A DNA stretch of 64,000 nt from a bacterium (GTDB taxonomy: Bacteria; Joyebacterota; Joyebacteria; Joyebacterales; Joyebacteraceae), in the NCBI GenBank assembly GCA_029990205.1, contig JAPEKQ010000008.1:1-64000 (forward strand). Direction: 5' to 3'. The notes beneath the pieces were generated by a model that did no database searches, had not been told where the DNA came from, and saw only the letters and a program-made list of their open reading frames with translations. Positions 54,851 through 62,973 of the stretch are shown in pieces. The translations under genes and the position numbers were made by a program. The stretch's first letter is position 1. Each line of letters starts with the position of its first letter.

Positions 54851-54866
54851 TGCATCGGATGTGCCA
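54851..54866 (-). promoter_or_regulatory. Sigma-54 (-24/-12) promoter of the EPS operon
   Basis: Minus strand TGGCACATCCGATGCA: perfect -24 TGGCAC, 10 nt between GG and GC, and -12 ATGCA. A near-palindrome GTGATTCTCAC lies about 20 bp upstream (54884-54894), resembling GTGAGTTCAC at the FN3-gene promoter. The ddl gene ends 120 nt further upstream; a GGGGCG-AGC-CGCCCC hairpin (54929-54943) may mark its end. Confidence 0.76.
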
Positions 54867-54987
54867 CGAACGGCGATATTGCGGTGAGAATCACTCCACG
54901 ATGAGGACGCGAAGCCGGCGGCACGCGGGGGGCGAGCCGCCCCGGACCGGCCACCCGGGAGGGACCGCCCGGGACGGAGCGCCCGGG

Positions 54988-56100
54988 TCAGCGGAGGGCC
55001 AGAGCGATGATGCGGTCGGTCAGCTCGGGGAATGTCATCCCGGCGGCCGCGGCGGCCATCGGGACCAGACTCGTCGCCGTCATCCCCGGAACCGTGTTGA
55101 CCTCGAGACACGAAGGCTCGTGCCCGTCGTCCAGCCGGAAGTCGACCCGCGCGTAGCCGGCGCATCCGAGCGCGGCGTAGGCGCGGACCGCAAGCTCGCT
55201 CAGGTCGGCCGCAACATCATCCGGGAGTTTCGCCGGACAGGTGTAGTCGCTTCGCCCTGAGGTGTACTTGCTCTCGTAGTCGTAGAGACCGCTGTGCGGC
55301 TCGATCTCAACGACCGGGAGCGGCTCGCCGTCGAGCACGGCGACGGTCAGCTCCCTCCCCGGGATGAAGGTCTCGACGAGGACGTGCCGCGAATAGCGCG
55401 CGGCCAGCGCGATGGCTTCCGGGAGGTCCGCTTCACTCTGAACCACGGTGAGTCCCACGGTCGAGCCCTGGTCGTTCGGCTTGACGATGAGAGGATATCC
55501 GCCGAGCTCTGCGGCGATCGAGGCGGCCTGCTCGGGTGACAGGTCACGCGGCAGATCCACCGGGAACGACGGCGCTCCCGGGACGATGCAGCTCCGCGCC
55601 GAGAAGCCCCCGGCGGGCTCCGAGCGCCCCGCTCCCGCGGGACTTCCGGGGCTGCCACCGGCCACGACTCTCCAGTCGGGCGTCGGAACGCCGGCCTCGC
55701 GGAACATGAGCTTCGAAGCGCGCTTGTCCATGGCGATCGCGCACGAGAGCACGCCGGACCCGGTGTACCGCTTCCCGGCCAGCTCGAGAAGCCCCTGGAC
55801 CGTCCCGTCCTCGCCCGTCCCGCCGTGGAGCGCGACGAATACAACGTCGGCTCCTGAGACGGCTGCGCCCGCAACGGCCCTGAGCGCGTTCCCGGTCTCC
55901 CCGGTCGGCTCCGGCGGCTTGCCGCCGATGGCCGCGGCCGCGATGGCCTCCCGCGCACCGGTCGGACTGTCGCCGACCGCAGGGTCGACCAGCAGAACGT
56001 CGTGGCCGAGTTCGGTCAGCGCTCCCGCGACCGCGCGGCCCGTCACGAGCGAGACATCCCGCTCGGTCGAGGTGCCACCGTAGAGAACGACGATCTTCAT
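54988..56100 (-). CDS. ddl: D-alanine--D-alanine ligase
   Basis: 370 aa ATP-grasp enzyme joining two D-Ala for peptidoglycan. Motifs: VVLYGGTSTERDVSLVTGRAV (N-domain), VALHGGTGEDGTVQGLLELAGKRYTGSGVLSCAIAMDKRASKLMFREAGVPTPDW, PLIVKPNDQGSTVGLTVV, FRLDDGHEPSCLEVNTVPGMTATSLVPMAAAAAGM (Mg-binding Glu/Asn). An insertion of about 30 residues (GGSPGSPAGAGRSEPAGGFSARSCIVPGAP) interrupts the usual helix after DWRVV. Start ATG 56100 preceded by GGGGGAAG. Confidence 0.95.
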   Translation of the reverse strand: MKIVVLYGGTSTERDVSLVTGRAVAGALTELGHDVLLVDPAVGDSPTGAREAIAAAAIGGKPPEPTGETGNALRAVAGAAVSGADVVFVALHGGTGEDGTVQGLLELAGKRYTGSGVLSCAIAMDKRASKLMFREAGVPTPDWRVVAGGSPGSPAGAGRSEPAGGFSARSCIVPGAPSFPVDLPRDLSPEQAASIAAELGGYPLIVKPNDQGSTVGLTVVQSEADLPEAIALAARYSRHVLVETFIPGRELTVAVLDGEPLPVVEIEPHSGLYDYESKYTSGRSDYTCPAKLPDDVAADLSELAVRAYAALGCAGYARVDFRLDDGHEPSCLEVNTVPGMTATSLVPMAAAAAGMTFPELTDRIIALALR

Positions 56101-56172
56101 GCTTCCCCCAAGTCTCCGTGCCGCCCAGGCCACTCTGTCACCCACTGCCCATCAGTCGTCCGGAGGTCCCGG

Positions 56173-57630
56173 TCACTTCGCTCCGGCCGACCGCAGTCGC
56201 GCGACGACACGCTCGAGCCCCAGAACCTCGGCGATCTTGCCGAGTGCGGGCCCGTGCGTCCTGCCCGTCAGCGCCGCGCGCACGGGCATGAAGAGCTCCT
56301 TGCCCTTCACAGCGCGCTCCTTCCCGACCGCCTTGATCGCGGCCTTGAAGGAAGCCTCGTCGAGGGCAGCGCCGGACGCTCCTCCTTCCGGCCCGCCGCC
56401 TCCGAGCGAGTCGGCCAGAGCCGTGAGAAGCCCGGCGGTCTCCGGCGTCGCGAGCCAGTCGGCCGCCTCCGCCTCGACGTCGTACTCCACGTCGTAGAGC
56501 GGTCTGAGTTCGGTCGGCAGATCCACGAGCCGCTCGACGCCTTCGCGGACCAGCTCGACCATCGACTCGAGTCGCGGATCGTCCGCATCGAGTCCGGCGG
56601 CCTCTACGAACGGACGCGCGTTCGAAAGCAGTGCGCCGATGTCGTCCTCGCGGATGTGATGCCCATTGACCCACATCAGCTTCTGCTCGTCGAACGCCGC
56701 CGGGTGCGAGCTCACACGCTTGAGCTCGAACGCCTCGGCCATCTCCTCACGCGAGAGGATCTCCTTCGCCTCGGGGTGCGACCATCCGAGCATCGCGAGG
56801 TAGTTGACGACGCCGGCAGGAAGGTAGCCGTCACGCCGCGTGTCACCGACCGAGGCGGCGCCGTGCCGCTTCGAGAGCTTGCTCCCGTCGGACGCGATGA
56901 CCATCGAGACGTGCGCGAACTCCGGCGGTTGTGCGCCAAGCGCCTCGTAGAGGAGGATCTGTCGAAGCGTGTTCGAGAGGTGGTCCTCGGCGCGGATAAC
57001 GTGCGTGATCTTCATCAGCACGTCATCGACGACGACGGCGAAGTTGTACGTCGGTCGACCGTCGCTCCTCAGAATGATGAAGTCTCCGAGCATGCCGCGG
57101 TCGAAGGAGACGTGGCCGCGCACGAGATCCTCGATCTCAACATCGTGCTCCGGCCCCCGGACCCGCAGGACGGGAGACCGCCCCTCGGCTTCGCGCGCCT
57201 TCCGCTCGTCGTCGGTGAGGTTCCGGCACCGACCGTCGTAGTGCGGCTCCACTCCCCTCGCGCGGGCCGCCTCACGGCGCTCATCGAGCTCTTCGTCCGA
57301 GCAGTAGCACGGATAGGCGCGCCCCTCCCGGAGGAGTCTGGCGCCTTCACGCTGGTAGAGCTCGGCTCGCTCCGACTGGCGATACGGTCCGAACTCGCCA
57401 CCGACGTCCGGCCCCTCATCCCAGTCCAGCCCCAGCCATCGAAGGTCGTCGAGGATCGCGACCTCCGACTCGGCCGTCGAACGCGCGGTGTCCGTGTCCT
57501 CGATCCTGAGGACGAAATCGCCACCCGCGTGCCTGGCGAAAAGCCAGTTGAAGAGAGCCGTCCGCGCGTTTCCAAGATGGAGCTGCCCGGTCGGACTGGG
57601 TGCGAACCGGACTCTGACACGATCACCCAC
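56173..57630 (-). CDS. gltX: Glutamyl-tRNA synthetase
   Basis: 485 aa class I synthetase. HIGH-type motif is TGQLHLGNARTALFNWL; KMSKS-type motif is GSKLSKRHGAASV. CYCSDEELDERR with the later CRNLTDDERKAREAEG is the Cys-containing zinc region of bacterial-type enzymes. C-terminal anticodon-binding domain is helical. Start: GTG 57630, within the end of ispDF (overlap 8 nt) and after AAGGAGG. The earlier reading to 57705 is from the ispDF frame shadow. Confidence 0.95.
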   Translation of the reverse strand: MGDRVRVRFAPSPTGQLHLGNARTALFNWLFARHAGGDFVLRIEDTDTARSTAESEVAILDDLRWLGLDWDEGPDVGGEFGPYRQSERAELYQREGARLLREGRAYPCYCSDEELDERREAARARGVEPHYDGRCRNLTDDERKAREAEGRSPVLRVRGPEHDVEIEDLVRGHVSFDRGMLGDFIILRSDGRPTYNFAVVVDDVLMKITHVIRAEDHLSNTLRQILLYEALGAQPPEFAHVSMVIASDGSKLSKRHGAASVGDTRRDGYLPAGVVNYLAMLGWSHPEAKEILSREEMAEAFELKRVSSHPAAFDEQKLMWVNGHHIREDDIGALLSNARPFVEAAGLDADDPRLESMVELVREGVERLVDLPTELRPLYDVEYDVEAEAADWLATPETAGLLTALADSLGGGGPEGGASGAALDEASFKAAIKAVGKERAVKGKELFMPVRAALTGRTHGPALGKIAEVLGLERVVARLRSAGAK

Positions 57631-58891
57631 ACGATCCTCCTTCGCCACACCCACAACCGCAGTCACCCTTGCCTCCGCCGCAGTTCCCGGACATCTCACT
57701 CTCAAGGTCGGCGGATGTCAGGGCCGACCGGAGCACCGCGACCGCCGTCGCGGACATCGCTCTGCCCTCACCCTCGGGCCCGAGCCCCTCGGTCGTCGTC
57801 GCCTTCACGGAGACGTCGTCGATCGACAACCCCATCGCCCCGGCGAGCGCCTCCCGCATCGCGCGTATGAACGGCGCGAGCTTCGGTCGCTCGGCCACGA
57901 TGACCGAGTCGACCGATGTGGGAATGAATCCCTCCCTCTCGATGATCTCGGTGACCCGCGCGAGCAGGCCGATACTTGAGGCGTCCTTCCACTCCGCGTC
58001 GCCCGGCGGGAAATGCGTCCCGATGTCGCCGGCCGCGGCCGCGCCAAGAAGCGCGTCACAGACAGCGTGTGTCAGCACATCGGCGTCCGAATGCCCGAGC
58101 AACCCCTTCTCGAACGGGATCTCGACCCCGCCCAGCACGAGTCTCCGCTCCGGGACGAGTTCGTGCCAGTCGGCTCCGAACCCGACCCTTGCGTCACCGA
58201 GCGCGCTCCCCGCCCGAGCCAGGACCCGCGCCTCGTCGAAGTCCTCCGCGCACGTGATCTTCCGGTTCGAGGGGATTCCCTCGACGATGGCGACGCGACC
58301 GGCGGCCAGTTCGACAACGCCGGCATCATCGGTGACGTCACGGTCGCCCAGCGCGTCATAGGCGCCCTCAATGACCTCACGACGGAACCCCTGAGGTGTC
58401 TGGACGAGCCTGAGAACCGAGCGGTCGAGCGTCGCGACGACCTCGCCGTTCTCCTCACGCTTCACCGTGTCGTGCGCGGCAACCGCGGGAACCGCGGCGC
58501 CCGTCTCCGCGGTCGCGGCGAGCACTCGCTCTGTCAGCTCGCGCGTGGCGAAGGGACGGGCGGCATCATGGATCAGCACGAGTTCGATGTCGTGCGACAG
58601 CGCCGAGAGCCCCGCGCGGACCGAATCCTGCCGGCGCGCGCCGCCGTCGACGACATGCACGACAGGTCGTCCGTCACCGGGCAGCAGTCCCGCGACACGA
58701 AGCTGTTCCTCCGCGTGACCGTGGTACGCGGACGGGACGACGACGGCTATCTCGTCGACGAGTCCCAACAGCGGGTCCATGGCGGCGATGAAGAGCGGGC
58801 GGATGCCCAGGAGATGGAACTGCTTCGGCACTGAGCCGCCGACACGTGTCGACGACCCGGCTGCCACGAGCACGGCGCCGGTTCTGCTCAC
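57623..58891 (-). CDS. ispDF: Bifunctional IspD-IspF (MEP pathway)
   Basis: 422 aa fusing 2-C-methyl-D-erythritol 4-phosphate cytidylyltransferase (AGSSTRVGGSVPKQF at the N-terminus, VLIHDAARPFATREL, then TAHDTVKREENGEVVATLDRSVLRLVQTPQGFRREV) and 2-C-methyl-D-erythritol 2,4-cyclodiphosphate synthase (GVGFGADWHELVPERRLVLGGVEIPF with zinc-site Asp-x-His, HSDADVLTHAVCDALLGAAAAGDIGTHFPPGDAEWKDASS, KATTTEGLG). The product feeds isoprenoid synthesis, including undecaprenyl phosphate for the EPS. The C-terminal 18 residues are Cys/Gly-rich, GNCGGGKGDCGCGCGEGG plus SCG. Start GTG overlaps radA. Confidence 0.94.
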   Translation of the reverse strand: MSRTGAVLVAAGSSTRVGGSVPKQFHLLGIRPLFIAAMDPLLGLVDEIAVVVPSAYHGHAEEQLRVAGLLPGDGRPVVHVVDGGARRQDSVRAGLSALSHDIELVLIHDAARPFATRELTERVLAATAETGAAVPAVAAHDTVKREENGEVVATLDRSVLRLVQTPQGFRREVIEGAYDALGDRDVTDDAGVVELAAGRVAIVEGIPSNRKITCAEDFDEARVLARAGSALGDARVGFGADWHELVPERRLVLGGVEIPFEKGLLGHSDADVLTHAVCDALLGAAAAGDIGTHFPPGDAEWKDASSIGLLARVTEIIEREGFIPTSVDSVIVAERPKLAPFIRAMREALAGAMGLSIDDVSVKATTTEGLGPEGEGRAMSATAVAVLRSALTSADLESEMSGNCGGGKGDCGCGCGEGGSCG

Positions 58892-60423
58892 GGCAGCACC
58901 TCCCTGACGTCGGCATCGGCAAAGAGCTCGCCGCCGTCGTCGGGCTGGCGGTCGGTCTCGTCGCGGCCGGAGTCGGCTCCACCACCGCGACCGGTTCCAC
59001 CATCACGCCCCGCCCCACCGCCGTGTCCTGACCCGCCGGTGCGGCGGCGCCTGCGCGGCGACAGGAGTTCGTCGATGGCCTGCCGGACGTGTCCGACCTC
59101 GAGGAGTTCGACACCCTTGGGCCGCTCCGCCTTCGAGAGCGCGGATCTCGGGAGCACGATGCGCTTGTACCCGAGTCGCGACGCCTCCTGCGCGCGTCTG
59201 CCGGCGAGCGCGACCGTCCGCACCTCGCCGCCGAGACCGATCTCGCCGAACACACACGTCGTCGGTTCGATCACGACGTCCCAGTAGCTCGAGGCGACCG
59301 CGAGCGCGATGCCGAGATCGGCCGCGGGCTCCTCGATCCGGACGCCGCCGGCGATGTTGACGAAGACGTCCCGGTTCCCGAGACTCAGACCCGCTCTGCG
59401 CTCGAGGACCGCGAGGACGAGCGGAAGCCGCTTCCTGTCGATCCCGGCGCTCGACCGCTGCGGCGTGGCGTAGCTGGTCAGCCCGGTGAGCGACTGGATC
59501 TCGAGCATCAGCGCGCGCGTCCCCTCGATGCTCGCGATGACGGCCGAACCGGAGACGGGATCTCGATCCTGCGCGACGAACAGGCTCGACGGATCGGTCA
59601 CCTCGGCGAGACCGAGACCGGTCATCTCGAAGACGCCGATCTCATCAGTCGACCCGAACCGGTTCTTGACGGCGCGGAGAATGCGGTACGGCAGACGCTT
59701 GTCGCCTTCGAAGTAGAGCACCGTATCGACCATGTGCTCGAGAATGCGCGGTCCGGCGATAGCGCCCTGCTTCGTGACGTGACCGACGATGAAGACCGGC
59801 ACGCCGCTCTCCTTCGCGTATCGGACGAGCGCCGCTGCCGACTCGCGAATCTGGGAGACGCTTCCCGGCGAACCGGTGATGTCGCTTGTGAACACCGTCT
59901 GGATGGAATCGAGAATGAGGACGCCGGGCGGCGTCGCCGACGCGGTCTCTATGATGCGGTGGACGTCTGTCTCGGTGAAGACCGAGACCAGCGGCGACTC
60001 GACGCCGAGCCTCCGCGCGCGCATCCGGATCTGCGCGGCCGACTCCTCGCCGCTGACGTAGAGCACGGCCTCGCCCGAACGGGCGATCGCGTCGCTCATC
60101 TGCAGGAGTATGGTCGACTTGCCGATGCCGGGGTCGCCCCCAACGAGCACGACCGCCCCCGCGACGATACCGCCGCCGAGCGTCCGGTCGAGTTCACCGA
60201 TACCGGTAGGCAGCCGCTCCTCTCGCGACTCCCCGATGTCCGTGAGCCGGACGGGAGGATCGGAGACCGGCCGCTTCCTGGCCGCCGCCTGCTTCGACCG
60301 CGGACCGGTGGCGACCTCTTGCTCGACCATCGTGTTCCAGGCGCCACAGCCCGGACACCTGCCGTGCCACTTCGGCGATTCGTGACCGCAGTCGCCGCAG
60401 AAGAACACCGTTTTCTTCTTCAC
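58888..60423 (-). CDS. radA: DNA repair protein RadA
   Basis: 511 aa. N-terminal zinc finger FFCGDCGHESPKWHGRCPGCGAW; RecA-like core with Walker A GGDPGIGKSTI and Walker B VLILDSIQTVF; the RadA KNRFG motif is VKNRFGSTDEIGVF. The Lon-like C-terminal domain follows (NIAGGVRIEEPAADLGIALAVAS). The last 55 residues are an additional tail rich in Gly, Arg and Asp (SGHGGGAGRDGGTGRGGG) not seen in E. coli RadA. Acts in recombination branch migration. Start GTG 60423 with GGAGGTGA; overlap of 4 nt with ispDF. Confidence 0.95.
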   Translation of the reverse strand: MKKKTVFFCGDCGHESPKWHGRCPGCGAWNTMVEQEVATGPRSKQAAARKRPVSDPPVRLTDIGESREERLPTGIGELDRTLGGGIVAGAVVLVGGDPGIGKSTILLQMSDAIARSGEAVLYVSGEESAAQIRMRARRLGVESPLVSVFTETDVHRIIETASATPPGVLILDSIQTVFTSDITGSPGSVSQIRESAAALVRYAKESGVPVFIVGHVTKQGAIAGPRILEHMVDTVLYFEGDKRLPYRILRAVKNRFGSTDEIGVFEMTGLGLAEVTDPSSLFVAQDRDPVSGSAVIASIEGTRALMLEIQSLTGLTSYATPQRSSAGIDRKRLPLVLAVLERRAGLSLGNRDVFVNIAGGVRIEEPAADLGIALAVASSYWDVVIEPTTCVFGEIGLGGEVRTVALAGRRAQEASRLGYKRIVLPRSALSKAERPKGVELLEVGHVRQAIDELLSPRRRRRTGGSGHGGGAGRDGGTGRGGGADSGRDETDRQPDDGGELFADADVREVLP

Positions 60424-60508
60424 GCGTCACCTCCCCGCCTCACCATCCCGTCATCGTGGAACAGCCATCGCCCCGTCATCATGGAGCGGCCATTGCGGCG
60501 GCCCTGGA

Positions 60509-61375
60509 CTAAAAGATCGAGAACGCCACGAAGCTCTTCGGGTTCTCGCTGATGCGCGCGACGAGCTCTCGGAGTTCCTTGACCGTCGCCAGGAACTCAT
60601 CGTGCGCCTCGTCCTCGGTGATCAGCTTGCCGAGCGTCCCCTCGCCGCTCTCGACACGCGTGATGATCGTGTCGAGCGACGCCGAGACGGTCTCGAGCCG
60701 ACCGGCCACTTCGACGAACGACTCTGACGCCTCGGCCATCGAATCGATGGCGTCCGCCGCCGGGTCGCGCTTCATCTCGACGAAGTCCCGCACGTCGGCG
60801 GTCATGGCCTTCAGGTCAACCAGCGCCTCGTTGAGACTGACGGTCGCCTGCTCAGCGTTCGACATCGTCCGGCGCACCTGCTCCTTGCCCTCGGTATCGT
60901 TGAGGATCTCGTCGGCCGCGCGGAGAACCTTGCGAATCTCGGTCAGCGCGTCGCCCATCTCACTGACGACGTCGTTCATGCTCTTCTCGTTCGTGCCCAG
61001 AATGGCGGTTCCCGGCTCGATGTAGACGGAGCTGGTTCCGGGCCGGACACCGACGTGCCTTGACCCGAGGAAGCCGTAGCTCCCGACCGCGATCCGGGAA
61101 TCCACGGGTATGAGTATGTCCGGTTCGACGCTGAGCGCTGCGCGCACGTACCCGTTCTCCACGAGCGTCAGACTCTTGACCGCGCCCGCCTCCAACCCCG
61201 CCACCGTCACCTTGTCTCCCGGATTGAGTCCGCCGACCTCACGGAACATCACATCGAACGAGTAGCGGTCGTCGCCGAACGTCGCGCCGCTCAGCCAGAG
61301 GATGCCGACGACCAGCAACACGATGCAGATCGTCAGCATCATGCCGACGCGTACCTCGTTTCCTCGTTGTGCCAT
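60509..61375 (-). CDS. mlaD: MlaD/MCE-domain lipid transport protein
   Basis: 288 aa, N-terminal membrane helix (MMLTICIVLLVVGILWLSG), one MCE domain (SFDVMFREVGGLNPGDKVTVAGLEAGAVKSLTL, a typical start) with VPVDSRIAVGSYGFLGSRHVGVRPG, and a long alpha-helical C-terminus with a GEGTLGKLITEDEAHDEFLATVKEL repeat common to these proteins. It works with MlaE/MlaF in moving phospholipids between the two membranes. It lies 15 nt after mlaF. Confidence 0.9.
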   Translation of the reverse strand: MAQRGNEVRVGMMLTICIVLLVVGILWLSGATFGDDRYSFDVMFREVGGLNPGDKVTVAGLEAGAVKSLTLVENGYVRAALSVEPDILIPVDSRIAVGSYGFLGSRHVGVRPGTSSVYIEPGTAILGTNEKSMNDVVSEMGDALTEIRKVLRAADEILNDTEGKEQVRRTMSNAEQATVSLNEALVDLKAMTADVRDFVEMKRDPAADAIDSMAEASESFVEVAGRLETVSASLDTIITRVESGEGTLGKLITEDEAHDEFLATVKELRELVARISENPKSFVAFSIF

Positions 61376-61390
61376 CTCTCGCCTCCGCGC

Positions 61391-62191
61391 CTAGAAACTG
61401 ACGGTGAAATCGGGCTCGGGCCTGTCGCGATTCGCTTGGCCTCGGGCGATGAAGTTCCTCACAGCTTCGTGCTCGGTGCTCATCAGCTCGTCGGTCGTCC
61501 CGACGAACTCGACCCGGCCGTCAACGACGAGCGCAACGCGGTCTCCGATGAAGGTCGCGCTGTGGAGATCGTGCGTCACGACGATCGACGTCGCGCCGAG
61601 CTCCTTCTGCGTGTCGCGGATGAGCTCGTTGATCTGCTCGGCCATGATGGGGTCGAGCCCGGTCGTGGGCTCGTCGTACAGAATGACGTCCGGGTCGAGC
61701 GCGATCGCCCGGGCGAGCGCCACGCGCTTCTTCATCCCGCCGGAGATCTCCGACGGCCTCAGATGCGCGATCCCTCCGAGCCCGACGAGGGTGAGCTTCT
61801 CCTCCACGAGCTTCGAGAGCTCCTCGCCCCGCGTTCCCCAGTGCTCGAACGCCGGCAGACCGACGTTCTCTCCGACCGTCATCGAATCGAACAGCGCCGC
61901 CCCCTGGAAGACCATTCCGAAGTTCTTTCGGACCTCGTTGAGCTCGGGCGCGAGCATCTCGAAGATGTTCTCGCCCCGGTAGTCGACCCGTCCGCTGTCG
62001 GGATACATCAATGCGATGATGTGCTTGAGCAGGACGCTCTTCCCGCATCCGGACGCGCCGAGGATCACGAGCGTCTCCCCCTCGAAGACATCGAAGGTCA
62101 CGCCGCGGAGCACGTGGTTGCTGCCGAACGACTTGTGAAGGTCGTCGACGTGGATGAACGAGCCGTCTTTCCAGTTGATCCCGTTGATCAT
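61391..62191 (-). CDS. mlaF: ABC-transporter ATPase, MlaF-like
   Basis: 266 aa. Walker A GASGCGKSVLLKHI, Q-loop GMVFQGAALFDSMTV (typical of Mla/Ttg2A family), signature SEISGGMKKRVALARAIALDPDVILYDEPTTGLDP, switch His VTHD. Start ATG 62191 overlaps the mlaE stop by 4 nt; the longer reading beyond is antisense-type Arg-rich. It powers the MlaE permease. Confidence 0.95.
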   Translation of the reverse strand: MINGINWKDGSFIHVDDLHKSFGSNHVLRGVTFDVFEGETLVILGASGCGKSVLLKHIIALMYPDSGRVDYRGENIFEMLAPELNEVRKNFGMVFQGAALFDSMTVGENVGLPAFEHWGTRGEELSKLVEEKLTLVGLGGIAHLRPSEISGGMKKRVALARAIALDPDVILYDEPTTGLDPIMAEQINELIRDTQKELGATSIVVTHDLHSATFIGDRVALVVDGRVEFVGTTDELMSTEHEAVRNFIARGQANRDRPEPDFTVSF

Positions 62192-62970
62192 GGGAATATG
62201 ATCCCGTAGATGAGTGTCGTCAGGATGTAGTCGCCGATGAGAATGAGCACGCAGCTGGCCACGACCGCGCGCGTCGCCGCCCGTCCGACGCCGACCGCGC
62301 CGCCCGCCGCCTGGAGTCCCGCGGTGCAGCCCATCAGCGCGATGATCCCGCCGAACGCGCACGCCTTGATCAGACCGCCAAGAACATCGCCCGCGTAGAA
62401 CATCGTCCTCATGCCGTCGATGAACACCTTCGCCGAGACATCGAGCGCCACGCCGGCCACCACGAACCCGCCTCCGATGGCGAGGATGTCCGCGATGACG
62501 GTCAGCGCAGGCAGCATGACGAGCCCGGCGACGAGCCTGGGCATCACGAGATAGCGATGCGGGTCGATCGCCATCGCTTCCATCGCGTCGATCTGCTCGG
62601 TGACACGCATCGTCCCGAGTTCGGCGGCAATGGACGCGCCCACGCGCCCACCGACGACGAGCGCCGTGAGCACGGGTCCGAGTTCGATCACGACGGACTT
62701 GAAGATGGCCGTGCCGAGATAGGCCTTCGGCAGAAATTCCTTGAGCTGATAGGAGACCTGAACCGCCGCGACCGCACCGGTGAAGACCGAAGTGATGATG
62801 ACAAGCGGCAGTGAATCGATGCCGAACTGACGCATCTGCTCGAAGATGAGGCCGACCGAGCGCCCGAGACGCCTGACCGAGAGGATGGCGCGCCACAGAA
62901 CGATGCCCGCGCGTCCGACGACACGGAACACGTCCAACGCCGACTTGCCCAGCTTCGCGAAGAAGTCCAT
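62188..62970 (-). CDS. mlaE: MlaE-family permease
   Basis: 260 aa, about five helices. VITSVFTGAVAAVQVSYQLKEF, ELGPVLTALVVGGRVGASIAAELGTMRVTEQIDAMEAMAIDPHRYLVMPRLVAGLVMLPALTVIADILAIGGGFV is the diagnostic MlaE segment (ELGPVLTALLVAGRxGAAxAAELGTMxVTEQIDALE). The partner ATPase and MCE protein follow directly. Start ATG 62970, 3 nt after the dnaB stop. Confidence 0.95.
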   Translation of the reverse strand: MDFFAKLGKSALDVFRVVGRAGIVLWRAILSVRRLGRSVGLIFEQMRQFGIDSLPLVIITSVFTGAVAAVQVSYQLKEFLPKAYLGTAIFKSVVIELGPVLTALVVGGRVGASIAAELGTMRVTEQIDAMEAMAIDPHRYLVMPRLVAGLVMLPALTVIADILAIGGGFVVAGVALDVSAKVFIDGMRTMFYAGDVLGGLIKACAFGGIIALMGCTAGLQAAGGAVGVGRAATRAVVASCVLILIGDYILTTLIYGIIFP

Positions 62971-62973
62971 CGA

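Noticed and set aside
54603-54887. 94-aa plus-strand ORF in the EPS-operon leader
   Set aside because: No ribosome binding site, no motif, and it crosses the sigma-54 promoter.
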